Counted from the stretch's first letter, positions 21,032-30,577 are shown. The stretch: DNA of 64,000 nucleotides from Mycobacterium sp. ITM-2016-00316 (GCF_002968335.2 NZ_CP134398.1:2790001-2854000); one strand, 5' to 3'. Notes: generated by a model from the letters alone, not told the origin. Numbers and translations are program-made.

Positions 21032-22016
21032 GCCCTCCGCCAAAGCCACCGCCTGGGCCATCTTCGACCGGATCGTCGCCGACGCCGCGCCCGCCGGGGT
21101 GCACACCAACCCGTGGCTGCGGACCGCTGACACGCTGACCTTCCGCCCGGACTTCAAGGTGCTGCGCAAATTGCTCGGCGTACCGCTGTACCTGGACGCC
21201 CCGTCCACCACCGGGGTGCCCGCGCTGGCCTTGGACGTGTGGATGTCCTACGAGTTGCGCCGCGCGGGCTTCGAACCGGATGCGGTGTGGCCGCGGCCCA
21301 CCGACCCGCGGATCATGCCGGGTGCGATCGCCAGTCTGCTCGAGGCGCTGCCGCAACGGGAACGTCAGCTCATCGAGGCGCGGCTGGGACGCTCGATGAA
21401 GGGCATCGTCGGCTCCAGCGCCAGCGTGCTCGGCAAGCACTACATGAAGCAGGTCGACGTCGTCATGTCGGACTGGGATACCGGTCCGGAATTGCTGATC
21501 AGCACCAAGCGGATGGATTCCAGTTTCGGAAAGAACGCCGCCAACCGCGTCGAGGAGAGCTACGGGGACGCCAAGAACCTGCGGCTGCGACACCCGCTGG
21601 CTGCGCTCGGCTTCGTCTACGGACTGCGTTCGACGATCCTGACCTCCGAGCCCGACAAGGCCGAATGGCTGATCGACCTGCTGGGCAAGCTGGGCACCGA
21701 GGACGACGCCTATCACGCCACCGCGCTGGTCATGATCGACTACGAGGCCGACGGAGTCGAGTCACCCGAGGATGAGGTGGACAGCGTCGAAAAGGCGGAA
21801 TCCGGACTGCTTTTCGAGATCGTCGACGTCGCGACCGCCGCGGTCGACGAGGCGCTGGCCGCACTGCCGGACATCGCGATCCGCCACGATGTGGTGCCGC
21901 CGCAGTTGCAGCCGGCGAGGTTTCTGGCCATCATGGCCAACCGCGTCATCGACACCTCGCCGGTGACCCGGCACCGGGAGGCGCGCCGCCGCCGCGATCA
22001 GGCCCCGATCGGTTAG
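21021..22016 (+). CDS. Putative type II restriction endonuclease (partner of the methyltransferase)
   Basis: A 331-residue protein translated from GTG 21021, overlapping the methyltransferase by 11 bases with AAGG about seven bases upstream. Family was not recognised with certainty; restriction endonuclease is inferred from coupling to the methyltransferase and from a PD-(D/E)xK-like segment: VDVVMSDWDTG (residues 145-155), then ELLISTKRM (157-165). Candidate catalytic residues are D146/D151/D153, E157 and K163, with serine 161 where Glu/Asp is usual. A conserved-looking NRVEESYGDAKNLRLRHPLA follows. XamI-like enzymes accompany TaqI-like methyltransferases and are one possible match, unverified. 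No signal peptide or membrane segment. Confidence 0.65.
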   Translation: MPAEPSAKATAWAIFDRIVADAAPAGVHTNPWLRTADTLTFRPDFKVLRKLLGVPLYLDAPSTTGVPALALDVWMSYELRRAGFEPDAVWPRPTDPRIMPGAIASLLEALPQRERQLIEARLGRSMKGIVGSSASVLGKHYMKQVDVVMSDWDTGPELLISTKRMDSSFGKNAANRVEESYGDAKNLRLRHPLAALGFVYGLRSTILTSEPDKAEWLIDLLGKLGTEDDAYHATALVMIDYEADGVESPEDEVDSVEKAESGLLFEIVDVATAAVDEALAALPDIAIRHDVVPPQLQPARFLAIMANRVIDTSPVTRHREARRRRDQAPIG

Positions 22017-22819
22017 CCAACCACCCTGGAACTGGCCTTGGCCCGTGCGCTCCACCGGCCGTCGTCGAACCCCACCGTCACCGGATGCCGGAACGCCGCG
22101 CTGACGTGCTCGGTGGTCACGGTGCTCTGGGCCGGACCGATGGCCACCGTGCGGCCCGCACCGATCAGCAGCGCATGGGTGGTGCTGGTGGGCAGTTCCT
22201 CCAGGTGATGGGTCACCAGGATGGAGGCCATCTCGGGATGCGTGACCTCCAGTGTGTCAATGGTTTCCAGCAGTTGCTCACGGGCGGCCACGTCCAGGCC
22301 GGTGCTGGGTTCATCCAGCAGCAGCAGCCGCGGTTCGGCGATCAGGGCGCGGGCGATCAGCGACCGTCCGCGCTCGCCTTGGGACAGCGTCGGCCAGACG
22401 GCGTCGGCGCGCGCCGACAGGCCCACGGTGTCGATCAGTTCATCGGCCCGGCGCACCTGCTCGGGGCTGGGGGTCCAGCGCGCCGCGGTGTCCACGGTCG
22501 CGGTGAAACCGGTGAGCACCACCTCACGCACGGTCAGCGGGTACTGCAACCGGTGCCGCGGATTGACATGGCCGATGGATCGGCGCAGCACCGACAGATC
22601 GGTGCGTCCCATCTGACCGCCCAGGATGCGCACCGTGCCGCTGCTGGGAAACGTGACCGCCGCGCAGAAGCCCAGCAGCGTGCTCTTACCGGCGCCGTTG
22701 GGTCCCAGCAGCGCCCAGTGTTCACCGGCCTGCACCGTCAGCGAGATGCCGTCGATGATCTGCTTGCCGTCGCGGCGGAAGGTGACGTCGGTGATCTCCA
22801 GTACCGGTGTCACCGTCAA
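22013..22819 (-). CDS. ABC transporter ATP-binding protein
   Basis: A 268-residue ABC ATPase: Walker A GPNGAGKST near residue 40, Q-loop region, signature LSQGERGR near 145 (LSQGE rather than LSGGQ), Walker B LLLLDEPSTGLD near 163 and the switch histidine in LVTHHLEEL. The LSQGE signature and single domain resemble the YlmA/molybdate-type stand-alone ATPases; no permease gene is nearby, so the partner and substrate are unknown. It starts at TTG 22819, overlapping the stop of the peroxiredoxin gene upstream, or at GTG 22813. It is convergent with the nuclease gene. Confidence 0.85.
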   Translation of the reverse strand: MTVTPVLEITDVTFRRDGKQIIDGISLTVQAGEHWALLGPNGAGKSTLLGFCAAVTFPSSGTVRILGGQMGRTDLSVLRRSIGHVNPRHRLQYPLTVREVVLTGFTATVDTAARWTPSPEQVRRADELIDTVGLSARADAVWPTLSQGERGRSLIARALIAEPRLLLLDEPSTGLDVAAREQLLETIDTLEVTHPEMASILVTHHLEELPTSTTHALLIGAGRTVAIGPAQSTVTTEHVSAAFRHPVTVGFDDGRWSARAKASSRVVG

Positions 22820-23280
22820 CGCGCCCTGAGCACCTCGAGGGCCTTGTCTGCGTGGGTGTCCATGCTGAACTCGCTGGAGATGACCTCGAGCACGGTGCGG
22901 TCGGTGTCGATCACGAACGTCGTCCGCTTGACCGGCATCAGCTTGCCGAGCAGGCCGCGTTTCACCCCGAACGCGGTGGCGACCTTGCCGTCGGCGTCCG
23001 AGAGCAGCGGGTAATCGAAGCGCTGCTGATCGGCGAACTTAGCCTGCTTCTCCACCGCGTCGGTGCTGATGCCCACCCGCGAGGCACCGACGGCGGCGAA
23101 CTCGGCGGCCAGGTCGCGGAAATGACAGGCCTCCTTGGTACAGCCGGGCGTCATCGCGGCGGGGTAGAAGAACAACACCACGGGTCCGTCGGCGAGCAGT
23201 GCCGACAGACTGCGCATGGTGCCTGTCTGGTCGGGCAGTTCGAACTCGGCTACGCGGTCACCGGTCTTGATAAGCGTCAC
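22816..23280 (-). CDS. bcpB: Peroxiredoxin, bacterioferritin comigratory protein type
   Basis: A 154-residue thiol peroxidase of the Bcp/PrxQ subfamily that reduces hydroperoxides. The peroxidatic cysteine lies in [18 protein letters not shown] (C47) with a likely resolving cysteine five residues later (C52), the classical PrxQ spacing. [19 protein letters not shown] and [10 protein letters not shown] follow as expected. GTG 23280 is the start, matching the length of the M. tuberculosis homologue; the opening to 23679 overlaps trpE on the other strand and is not coding. Divergent from trpE. Confidence 0.92.
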   Translation of the reverse strand: MTLIKTGDRVAEFELPDQTGTMRSLSALLADGPVVLFFYPAAMTPGCTKEACHFRDLAAEFAAVGASRVGISTDAVEKQAKFADQQRFDYPLLSDADGKVATAFGVKRGLLGKLMPVKRTTFVIDTDRTVLEVISSEFSMDTHADKALEVLRAR

Positions 23281-23332
23281 GGCTGCCCACGCTACGCCGA
23301 ACGGCTTTCCGGCGTCTGGGAGGATTGGGCCC

Positions 23333-24862
23333 GTGCAACCCAATACCGTCACGCTGGCCGTCACCACGCCTCGCGAGGACTTCCGGGAACTCGCCGCCGG
23401 GCACCGGGTGGTTCCGGTGACCCGCAAGGTGCTGGCCGACAGTGAGACACCGCTGTCGGCGTACCGCAAGCTGGCCGCCAACCGGCCGGGCACGTTCCTG
23501 CTGGAATCCGCCGAGAACGGACGGTCCTGGTCGCGGTGGTCGTTCATCGGTGCCGGCGCGCCGTCGGCGCTGACGGTCCGCGACGGCGAGGCGGTCTGGC
23601 TGGGCGCCACGCCGAAAGGCGCACCGTCCGGTGGCGACCCGCTCGTCGCGCTGCGCAGCACGCTGGATCTGCTGGCCACCGCCGCGCTGCCCGGGCTGCC
23701 GCCGCTGTCGTCGGGGCTGGTCGGGTACTTCGCCTACGACATGGTGCGCAGGCTGGAACGGTTGCCGGAGATCGCCGTGGATGATCTGGGGCTGCCCGAC
23801 ATGCTGCTGTTGCTGGCCACCGACATCGCCGCCGTCGACCACCACGAGGGCACCATCACCCTGATCGCCAATGCAGTGAACTGGAACGGTACCGACGACC
23901 GTGTCGACGAGGCCTACGACGACGCGGTGGCCCGCCTCGATGTGATGACGGCCGCCCTCGCCGAGCCGCTGCATTCCACGGTGTCCACCTTCAGCCGGCC
24001 GCAGCCGCAGTTCCGCGCGCAGCGCACCGTCGAGGAGTACAGCGCGATCGTGGACAAGCTGGTCGGAGATATCGAGGCCGGTGAGGCATTCCAGGTGGTG
24101 CCCTCGCAGCGTTTTGAGATCAGCACCGCCGCCGATCCACTGGATGTCTACCGGATGCTGCGGGCGACCAATCCGAGCCCGTACATGTACCTGCTCAACG
24201 TCCCGGATGCCGAAGGGGGACTTGATTTCTCCGTCGTCGGGTCCAGCCCGGAGGCGCTGGTCACCGTCAAGGACGGCAAGGCGACCACGCATCCGATCGC
24301 CGGAACCCGGTGGCGCGGCGACACCGAGGAGGAGGACGTGCTCCTGGAGAAGGAGCTACTGGCCGACGAGAAGGAACGCGCCGAGCACCTGATGCTGGTC
24401 GATCTGGGCCGCAACGATCTGGGCCGGGTGTGTCAGCCGGGGACGGTGCGGGTGGAGGACTACAGCCACATCGAGCGCTACAGCCACGTCATGCACCTGG
24501 TGTCGACGGTGACCGGGCATCTCGCGGACGGCAGGACCGCGCTGGACGCCGTCACCGCGTGTTTCCCGGCGGGCACGCTGTCCGGTGCGCCCAAGGTCCG
24601 CGCCATGGAACTCATCGAGGAGGTCGAGCTGACCCGACGCGGCCTCTATGGCGGCGTGCTCGGCTACCTGGACTTCGCCGGCAACGCTGATTTCGCGATC
24701 GCGATCCGGACCGCCCTCATGCGCGACGGCACCGCCTACGTGCAGGCCGGCGGGGGAGTCGTGGCCGACTCCAACGGGCCCTACGAGTACAACGAGTCCG
24801 CCAACAAGGCCAAGGCGGTGCTGAACGCGATCGCGGCGGCCGAGACGCTGGGGCAACCTTGA
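23333..24862 (+). CDS. trpE: Anthranilate synthase component I
   Basis: Chorismate-using large subunit of anthranilate synthase, first step of tryptophan synthesis. The 509 residues contain the feedback-site region [18 protein letters not shown] (about residue 57), [12 protein letters not shown], the chorismate-binding [13 protein letters not shown] and [32 protein letters not shown] and [23 protein letters not shown] 23333 gives a length like that of the M. tuberculosis enzyme. The glutaminase TrpG is not in this window. The stop overlaps the next TTG start by four bases. Confidence 0.96.
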   Translation: MQPNTVTLAVTTPREDFRELAAGHRVVPVTRKVLADSETPLSAYRKLAANRPGTFLLESAENGRSWSRWSFIGAGAPSALTVRDGEAVWLGATPKGAPSGGDPLVALRSTLDLLATAALPGLPPLSSGLVGYFAYDMVRRLERLPEIAVDDLGLPDMLLLLATDIAAVDHHEGTITLIANAVNWNGTDDRVDEAYDDAVARLDVMTAALAEPLHSTVSTFSRPQPQFRAQRTVEEYSAIVDKLVGDIEAGEAFQVVPSQRFEISTAADPLDVYRMLRATNPSPYMYLLNVPDAEGGLDFSVVGSSPEALVTVKDGKATTHPIAGTRWRGDTEEEDVLLEKELLADEKERAEHLMLVDLGRNDLGRVCQPGTVRVEDYSHIERYSHVMHLVSTVTGHLADGRTALDAVTACFPAGTLSGAPKVRAMELIEEVELTRRGLYGGVLGYLDFAGNADFAIAIRTALMRDGTAYVQAGGGVVADSNGPYEYNESANKAKAVLNAIAAAETLGQP

Positions 24863-25482
24863 TCCGGATCGCGCAGGCTTTGCTGGCCCTCGGCGCGTTG
24901 GCGCTATGGGGGGCCTCGCGCCTGCCTTGGGTCGAGGTGAGCACGTTCGACGGTCTCGGGCAGCCCAAGACCTCGACATTGTCGGGTGCGGCCTGGTCGA
25001 CGGCGCTGGTGCCGCTCGCCCTGGTGCTGCTGGCGGCGGCGGTGGCCGCGCTGGCCGTCCGGGGCCTGCTGTTGCGCGCGGTGGCCGTCCTGGTGGCCGT
25101 GTCGGGAGCCGGGATCGCCTATCTGGGCATCAGCCAGTGGGTTACCCATGACGTCGCGGTACGCGCGGCCGGTCTTGCCGAGGTCCCGGTCTCCGCGCTG
25201 GTCGGCTCACAGCGCTTCTACGCCGGTGCCGGCGTGGCGGTGGCTGCCGCGGTGATTGCGCTGGTCGCGGCCGGATTGTTGATGCGTTCGGCGGCGACCG
25301 CTCGGACGTCTACGGCCCGTTACGTCGCGCCGGCGGCACGACGTGACGCGGTGCGCTCGGAAACGGCCGACGGCGGCGGCCCGGAGGGAATGTCGGAGCG
25401 GATGATGTGGGACGCGTTGGACGGGGGCAGCGATCCGACCAGCGAGCCGAACACGGCGGATCCGGACAACCAGGGTCGGTGA
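24859..25482 (+). CDS. Trp-region conserved membrane protein (TIGR02234/DUF type)
   Basis: A 207-residue membrane protein whose place between trpE and trpC is conserved in actinobacteria, known as the trp-region conserved hypothetical membrane protein family. Hydrophobic segments lie at about residues 3-20, 50-67, 72-92 and 115-138; the extracytoplasmic loop has [24 protein letters not shown] polar, charged C-terminal tail (140-207) is probably cytoplasmic. The TTG start 24859 overlaps the trpE stop (TTGA). Function unknown; context suggests a tryptophan-linked role but nothing in the sequence shows it. Confidence 0.82.
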   Translation: MIRIAQALLALGALALWGASRLPWVEVSTFDGLGQPKTSTLSGAAWSTALVPLALVLLAAAVAALAVRGLLLRAVAVLVAVSGAGIAYLGISQWVTHDVAVRAAGLAEVPVSALVGSQRFYAGAGVAVAAAVIALVAAGLLMRSAATARTSTARYVAPAARRDAVRSETADGGGPEGMSERMMWDALDGGSDPTSEPNTADPDNQGR

Positions 25483-25504
25483 CAGAAGGTGTGGCGCTGG
25501 CGAC

Positions 25505-25601
25505 TAACCTTTCAGAAACAACGGGGTCCATGACATCGATGTGGTCGACGCAGACCATTCCGGGAGGATCCCGGCCGACGGAAAAGGACGATGGCCAATG
25601 A
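25505..25601 (+). promoter_or_regulatory. Putative trpC promoter and short leader ORF
   Basis: TAACCT at 25505-25510 is a TANNNT -10. About 20 bases later an ATG at 25530 opens a 23-codon ORF (25530-25601) beginning MTSMWSTQT and containing one Trp; its TGA overlaps the trpC ATG in an ATGA arrangement. AAAGGA at 25583-25588 is inside it and serves trpC. It may couple trpC translation to upstream ribosomes. It is not a classic attenuator, as there are no tandem Trp codons or terminator. Confidence 0.35.
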
Positions 25602-26416
25602 GTTCGGCGACCGTGCTCGACTCCATCATCGAAGGAGTCCGCGCCGACGTTGCCACCCGTGAAGCCGCCGTGAGCTTCGCCGACATCAAGCAACGGGCCA
25701 AAGATGCGCGGCCGCCACTGGATGTGATGGCCGCGCTTCGGGTGCCCGGCATCGCTGTGATCGCCGAAGTCAAGCGTGCCAGCCCTTCACGTGGTGAGTT
25801 GGCGTCGATCGCAGATCCCGCGAAGCTGGCGAAGGCCTACGAGGACGGTGGCGCTCGCGTCATCAGCGTGCTCACCGAGGAACGCCGCTTCAACGGATCG
25901 CTCGACGATCTGGACAGTGTGCGTGCGGCGGTGTCGATTCCGGTGCTGCGCAAGGACTTCATCGTCGGCCCGTACCAGATCCATGAGGCCCGAGCCCATG
26001 GCGCAGACATGCTGCTGCTGATCGTCGCGGCGCTGGAGCAAAAGGCCCTGGAGTCGATGCTCGACCGCACCGAATCGCTCGGGATGACCGCCTTGGTCGA
26101 GGTGCACACCGAGGAGGAGGCCGACCGCGCCCTGCAGGCCGGAGCTTCCGTCATCGGCGTCAACGCGCGCAATCTCAAGACCCTGGAGGTCGATCGCGAC
26201 TGCTTCGCGCGGATCGCGCCGGGACTGCCGTCAAAGGTCATCCGCGTTGCCGAGTCCGGCATCCGCGGCACGGCCGACCTGCTGGCCTACGCCGGTGCGG
26301 GCGCCGATGCCGTGCTCGTCGGGGAGGGCCTGGTCACCAGTGGCGACCCGCGCAGTGCCGTATCCGACCTTGTCACCGCAGGCGCTCACCCGTCCTGCCC
26401 GAAACCCGCCCGCTGA
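25598..26416 (+). CDS. trpC: Indole-3-glycerol phosphate synthase
   Basis: TIM-barrel enzyme closing the indole ring. In the 272 residues, [15 protein letters not shown] near residue 53 carries the catalytic lysine, followed by [54 protein letters not shown] and AESGIRG. ATG 25598 with AAAGGA upstream agrees with the length of the M. tuberculosis protein; the longer opening from 25541 is not needed. trpB follows after seven bases. Confidence 0.97.
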   Translation: MSSATVLDSIIEGVRADVATREAAVSFADIKQRAKDARPPLDVMAALRVPGIAVIAEVKRASPSRGELASIADPAKLAKAYEDGGARVISVLTEERRFNGSLDDLDSVRAAVSIPVLRKDFIVGPYQIHEARAHGADMLLLIVAALEQKALESMLDRTESLGMTALVEVHTEEEADRALQAGASVIGVNARNLKTLEVDRDCFARIAPGLPSKVIRVAESGIRGTADLLAYAGAGADAVLVGEGLVTSGDPRSAVSDLVTAGAHPSCPKPAR

Positions 26417-26423
26417 GTTAGAC

Positions 26424-27683
26424 ATGGGCGATATCGCCGGCCCCGAGCTGCCCCACACCAGCGCAGCCCTCGCCGAACCCACCAGCCACGACCCGGACGC
26501 CAAGGGACATTTCGGACCCTATGGCGGACGCCTGGTCCCCGAGGCTCTGATGGCCGTCATCGAAGAGGTGACCGCTGCCTACGAGAAGGCGCGCAGCGAT
26601 CAGACCTTCCTCGACGAGCTCGACCGTCTGCAGCGTCATTACAGCGGCCGCCCGTCCCCGCTGTACGAAGCGGAGCGGCTCACCCGCCATGTCGGTGGTG
26701 CCCGGATCTTCCTGAAGCGAGAAGACCTCAACCACACCGGATCTCACAAGATCAACAATGTGCTGGGGCAGGCGATGCTCGCCCGTCAGATGGGCAAGAC
26801 GAGGGTCATCGCCGAGACCGGCGCCGGCCAGCATGGCGTCGCGACCGCCACCGCCTGCGCGCTGCTCGGGTTGGACTGCGTCATCTACATGGGAGCCGTC
26901 GACACGGCCCGCCAGGCACTCAATGTGGCCCGGATGCGCCTGCTGGGTGCCCGCGTGGTTGCGGTGGAATCGGGATCGAAGACGCTCAAGGACGCCATCA
27001 ACGAGACCTTCCGTGACTGGGTCGCCAACGCCGATGACACCTTCTACTGCTTCGGCACCGCGGCCGGTCCGCACCCGTTCCCGCTCATGGTCCGTGACTT
27101 CCAGCGCATCATCGGCATGGAGACCCGGGTGCAGATCCGTGATCAGGCCGGCCGGCTACCGGATGCGGTGACCGCCTGTGTCGGCGGCGGTTCCAATGCG
27201 ATCGGAATGTTCCACGCCTTCATCGACGACCCGGGCGTTCGGCTGGTCGGGTTCGAGGCCGCCGGTGACGGAGTTGAAACCGGTAGGCACGCAGCAACAT
27301 TCACCGGTGGCTCGCCCGGCGCTTTCCAGGGCTCATTCTCCTATCTGTTGCAGGACGAGGACGGTCAGACCCTCGAATCTCATTCGATCTCAGCCGGTCT
27401 GGACTATCCCGGCGTCGGCCCCGAACATGCGCTGCTCAAGGACGCCGGCCGTGCCGAGTATCGACCGATCACCGACACCGAGGCGATGGATGCATTCCTG
27501 CTGCTGTGCCGGACCGAAGGCATCATCCCGGCCATCGAGTCGGCGCACGCGGTGGCGGGCGGGATGAAGCTCGCCGCAGAACTCGGGGCCGGCGCGATCA
27601 TCGTTGTGAACCTGTCCGGTCGCGGCGACAAGGACGTGGAGACCGCAGGAAAGTGGTTCGGACTGTTGGACGGTGATTCGTGA
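26424..27683 (+). CDS. trpB: Tryptophan synthase beta chain
   Basis: PLP enzyme joining indole and serine to tryptophan. The 419 residues include [13 protein letters not shown], the PLP lysine in [19 protein letters not shown] (about residue 108), [36 protein letters not shown] (phosphate-binding) and the C-terminal [14 protein letters not shown] 26424 is used; the opening from 26247 lies inside trpC. It overlaps trpA by four bases (GTGA), as usual for the alpha/beta complex. Confidence 0.97.
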   Translation: MGDIAGPELPHTSAALAEPTSHDPDAKGHFGPYGGRLVPEALMAVIEEVTAAYEKARSDQTFLDELDRLQRHYSGRPSPLYEAERLTRHVGGARIFLKREDLNHTGSHKINNVLGQAMLARQMGKTRVIAETGAGQHGVATATACALLGLDCVIYMGAVDTARQALNVARMRLLGARVVAVESGSKTLKDAINETFRDWVANADDTFYCFGTAAGPHPFPLMVRDFQRIIGMETRVQIRDQAGRLPDAVTACVGGGSNAIGMFHAFIDDPGVRLVGFEAAGDGVETGRHAATFTGGSPGAFQGSFSYLLQDEDGQTLESHSISAGLDYPGVGPEHALLKDAGRAEYRPITDTEAMDAFLLLCRTEGIIPAIESAHAVAGGMKLAAELGAGAIIVVNLSGRGDKDVETAGKWFGLLDGDS

Positions 27684-28468
27684 GCCGGCTCGCCGGATTG
27701 TTCGATGGTTGCCGCGCTGAGGGGCGCTCGGCGCTCATCGGCTATCTGCCGACCGGCTATCCGGATGTCGAGACATCCATCTCGGCGATGACGGCCATGG
27801 TCGAATCCGGCGCCGACATCATCGAGGTCGGTGTCGCCTACTCCGATCCCGGTATGGACGGGCCGACCATCGCACGGGCCACCGAGGTCGCGCTGGCCGG
27901 CGGCGTACGGGTGTATGACGCCTTGCGGGCCGTCGAGGCCATCAGCAACGCCGGTGGTCACGCCGTGGTGATGACCTACTGGAATCCGGTGCTGTGCAAG
28001 GGCGTAGAGACCTTCGCACGGGATCTGGCATCGGCGGGTGGGCTGGGCCTCATCACGCCGGATCTGATCCCGGATGAAGCCGATGAGTGGATTCGGGTGT
28101 CGGAGCAACACGATCTCGACCGGATTTTCCTGGTGGCGCCGTCATCGACCCAGGAGCGGCTGGCTGCGACGGTCGAGGCCTCACGCGGGTTCGTCTACGC
28201 CGCGTCGACCATGGGTGTGACGGGTGCGCGTGATGCCGTGTCGAACGCCGCACCCGAGCTGGTGAGCCGGGTCAAGGCGATATCGGATATCCCGGTCGGC
28301 GTCGGACTCGGCGTGCGCTCGCGTCAGCAGGCCGCCGAGATCGGCGCCTACGCAGACGGTGTGATCGTCGGCTCGGCGCTGGTATCGGCTCTCGACGACG
28401 GTCTGCCGGCGCTGCGCGCCCTGACCGCCGAACTCGCCGAGGGTGTGCGCCAGGCGGTGCGGGCATGA
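27680..28468 (+). CDS. trpA: Tryptophan synthase alpha chain
   Basis: TIM-barrel enzyme splitting indole-3-glycerol phosphate to indole. The 262 residues show [39 protein letters not shown] (catalytic acids; the family usually has PFSDP, here AYSDP), [32 protein letters not shown] and [17 protein letters not shown] 27680 overlaps trpB, and the stop overlaps lgt by four bases, putting lgt in the same transcription unit. Confidence 0.96.
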   Translation: MSRLAGLFDGCRAEGRSALIGYLPTGYPDVETSISAMTAMVESGADIIEVGVAYSDPGMDGPTIARATEVALAGGVRVYDALRAVEAISNAGGHAVVMTYWNPVLCKGVETFARDLASAGGLGLITPDLIPDEADEWIRVSEQHDLDRIFLVAPSSTQERLAATVEASRGFVYAASTMGVTGARDAVSNAAPELVSRVKAISDIPVGVGLGVRSRQQAAEIGAYADGVIVGSALVSALDDGLPALRALTAELAEGVRQAVRA

Positions 28469-30456
28469 CGGTGACCACACTGGCCTACATCCCCAGCCCC
28501 GCGCAGGGTGTCTGGTTCATCGGTCCGGTACCGCTGCGCGCGTACGCGCTGTGCATCATCATCGGCATCGTCGCTGCGCTGGTCATCGGTGATCGGCGGT
28601 GGGAGGCACGCGGCGGCGAACGTGGCGTGATCTACGACATCGCCTTGTGGGCGGTGCCGTTCGGGCTGGTCGGTGGCCGTATCTATCACGTGATGACCGA
28701 CTGGCCCACCTACTTCGGGAGCGGTGGCGCCGGGTTGGGCGCGGCGTTCCGGATCTGGGATGGCGGTCTGGGCATCTGGGGTGCGGTGGCTCTCGGCGGG
28801 GTCGGAGCCTGGATCGCCTGCAGGCGACGAGGAATCCCGCTGCCCGCGTTCGGAGATGCCGTTGCGCCGGGCATCATCCTGGCGCAGGCGATCGGGCGGT
28901 TGGGCAACTATTTCAACCAGGAGCTGTACGGCCGGGCGACGACCCTGCCGTGGGGCCTGGAGATCTACGAACGCCGTGATGCTGCCGGGTTCCGTGACTC
29001 CCTCAACGGTGTGTCGACGGGCGAGGTGGTCGGTGTCGTCCACCCCACGTTCCTGTACGAACTGCTGTGGAATCTGCTGATTTTTGCGCTGCTGATCTGG
29101 ATTGACCGGCGCTACCAGCTCGGTCACGGCAAGGTGTTCGCGCTGTATGTCGCCGGTTACTGTCTTGGCCGGTTCTGGGTCGAGTTGTTGCGCAGCGATA
29201 CCGCCACGCTGATCGCCGGTATCCGGGTCAACTCGTTCACCTCCACGTTCGTCTTCATCGCGGCGGTGGTTTACGTGATGGTCGCGCCCAGGGGGCGCGA
29301 GGATCCGTCGTCGCTGCGCGGTAACGCCGACATCGGTGAGACACCGGTCGCCGACGAGGCGGCCACCGAGGTGATCGAGGTGGGTGCCGTCGCTGGTGTT
29401 GTCGCCGCCGCCAAGGTCGCGGGTGCGGCCGACGGTACGGGCACCGCGAGTCCACCCGGCGACGAGGCCGCCACCGCTGAGGAAGTCGGCGTGGCTGACG
29501 CTGCCGATGAGGCCGACGACGTCGAGGAGCCTGTCGAGACGGAAGTGCTCCAGGTCGCCGCGGCGCCCGTGGGTGACTCTGTGGAATCTGTCGAGGTCGA
29601 AGATCCGGCCGAGCTCGACGAATCGCCTGCCGAAGCCGAGGCGGCTGAGGCCGAGGCAGAGACCGCAGAACCGGTGGAGTCGCCGGCTGATGAGGTTGTC
29701 GCCGACGAGTCCGCCGACGCGGAAGCGGCCGAAGGCGATTCCGGCGATGCCGAGGTAGCTATCGAGGAACCAGTCGACGCCGAAGAAGCCGTTGCCGAGG
29801 CTGAGCCCGCAGATGACGAGGAGTCGCCCGAGGCCGAGGCGGCCGACACGGCGGAAGCCACCGACGAGTCTGTCCCGACTGAGGAACCAGTCGACGCCGA
29901 AGAAGCCGTTGCCGAGGCTGAGCCCGCAGATGACGAGGAGTCGCCCGAGGCTGAGGCGGAGGACACGGCGGAAGCCACCGACGAGTCTGTCCCGACTGAG
30001 GAACCAGTCGACGCCGAAGAAGCCGTTGCCGAGGCTGAGCCCGCAGATGACGAGGAGTCGCCCGAGGCTGAGGCGGCGGACACGGCGGAAGCCACCGACG
30101 AGTCTGTCCCGACTGAGGAACCAGTCGACACCGGAGAAGCCGTTGCCGAGGCTGGGCCCGCAGAAGACGAGGAGTCACCCGAGGCCGAGGCGGCCGACAC
30201 GGCGGACACGGCGGAAGCCACCGACGAGTCTGTCCCGACTGAGGAACCAGGCGACGCCGAAGAGGCTACCGCCGCGGAGGTGACCTCGGAAGCTGCGGTG
30301 TCCGAGGTCTTGACCGCGCAGCCTGTCGCTGCTGATGACGCTGTGACCGATTCCCAAGAGCCGCCCGCTGTGCACACCGACGCAGAATCCAGCACGGACG
30401 CAAAGAGTCTCGGTGAACGCTTCCGCAAACCCCGGTGGTTCCGCCGCAACGGCTGA
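28465..30456 (+). CDS. lgt: Prolipoprotein diacylglyceryl transferase with long acidic repeat tail
   Basis: Inner-membrane enzyme that moves diacylglycerol from phosphatidylglycerol to the lipobox cysteine of prolipoproteins. Residues 1-275 form the enzyme: seven hydrophobic segments, GGRIYHVMTDW, the Lgt signature GRLGNYFNQELYG (about 148-160), HPTFLYELLWN and GRFWVELLRSD. From about residue 275 a roughly 385-residue tail rich in Ala, Glu, Asp and Val follows, with near-identical 39-residue repeats at 434-592, and a basic end GERFRKPRWFRRNG. Mycobacterial Lgt proteins have acidic tails, but this one is long: 663 residues versus about 470 in M. tuberculosis as remembered. Translationally coupled to trpA. 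Confidence 0.94.
   Translation: MTVTTLAYIPSPAQGVWFIGPVPLRAYALCIIIGIVAALVIGDRRWEARGGERGVIYDIALWAVPFGLVGGRIYHVMTDWPTYFGSGGAGLGAAFRIWDGGLGIWGAVALGGVGAWIACRRRGIPLPAFGDAVAPGIILAQAIGRLGNYFNQELYGRATTLPWGLEIYERRDAAGFRDSLNGVSTGEVVGVVHPTFLYELLWNLLIFALLIWIDRRYQLGHGKVFALYVAGYCLGRFWVELLRSDTATLIAGIRVNSFTSTFVFIAAVVYVMVAPRGREDPSSLRGNADIGETPVADEAATEVIEVGAVAGVVAAAKVAGAADGTGTASPPGDEAATAEEVGVADAADEADDVEEPVETEVLQVAAAPVGDSVESVEVEDPAELDESPAEAEAAEAEAETAEPVESPADEVVADESADAEAAEGDSGDAEVAIEEPVDAEEAVAEAEPADDEESPEAEAADTAEATDESVPTEEPVDAEEAVAEAEPADDEESPEAEAEDTAEATDESVPTEEPVDAEEAVAEAEPADDEESPEAEAADTAEATDESVPTEEPVDTGEAVAEAGPAEDEESPEAEAADTADTAEATDESVPTEEPGDAEEATAAEVTSEAAVSEVLTAQPVAADDAVTDSQEPPAVHTDAESSTDAKSLGERFRKPRWFRRNG
29764..30240 (+). 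repeat. Tandem 117-bp in-frame repeat in the lgt tail (4 copies)
   Basis: Copies start with GAGGAACCAGTCGAC at 29764, 29881, 29998 and 30115, each 117 bases long except the last, which is 126 owing to an extra nine bases (GACACGGCG doubled). A fifth, partial copy begins at 30241. The unit encodes 39 residues (EEPVDAEEAVAEAEPADDEE...). Copies differ at only a few bases, so the expansion is recent. Confidence 0.95.
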
Positions 30457-30475
30457 CCGGCCGGCTCGGGCTCCA

Positions 30476-30577
30476 GCACCGCGTGACGTTCAGTGCGGCC
30501 AACTGCTCGCAAACCGAGTCGAAGGCGTCGAAAGCCGCCAACACGGTCTCCCGATCCAACACCGCGTTCGCGAGCAT
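30476..30577 (-). pseudogene. Possible remnant of a DUF222/13E12 HNH gene 5' end
   Basis: On the minus strand an ATG at 30577 opens MLANAVLDRETVLAAFDAFDSVCEQLAALNV, like the first 30 residues of many DUF222 HNH proteins, and then runs without sense into the lgt end. Upstream, TAAAAT (30589-30584) sits six bases before the ATG within TTCGATAAAATTCGAAC, a layout like the damage promoter of the intact 13E12 gene at 1.1 kb, but two bases shorter than a LexA box. It lies where synteny with M. tuberculosis breaks. The family match rests on memory only. Confidence 0.4.

Noticed and set aside
19334..21211. A 625-codon antisense frame across the methyltransferase
   Set aside because: Low-complexity His/Gln/Gly/Arg-rich product; the sense frame has methyltransferase motifs.
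23216..23332. Extended N-terminus of trpE
   Set aside because: Overlaps the divergent peroxiredoxin gene and exceeds the known family length; GTG 23333 fits.
29764..30240. CRISPR array reading of the regular repeats
   Set aside because: Units are contiguous 117-bp in-frame coding repeats with no spacers, and no cas genes are present.
29384..30283. Alternative-frame ORFs in the lgt tail repeats
   Set aside because: Repeats open all frames; only the lgt frame continues from a real domain and has a sensible composition.
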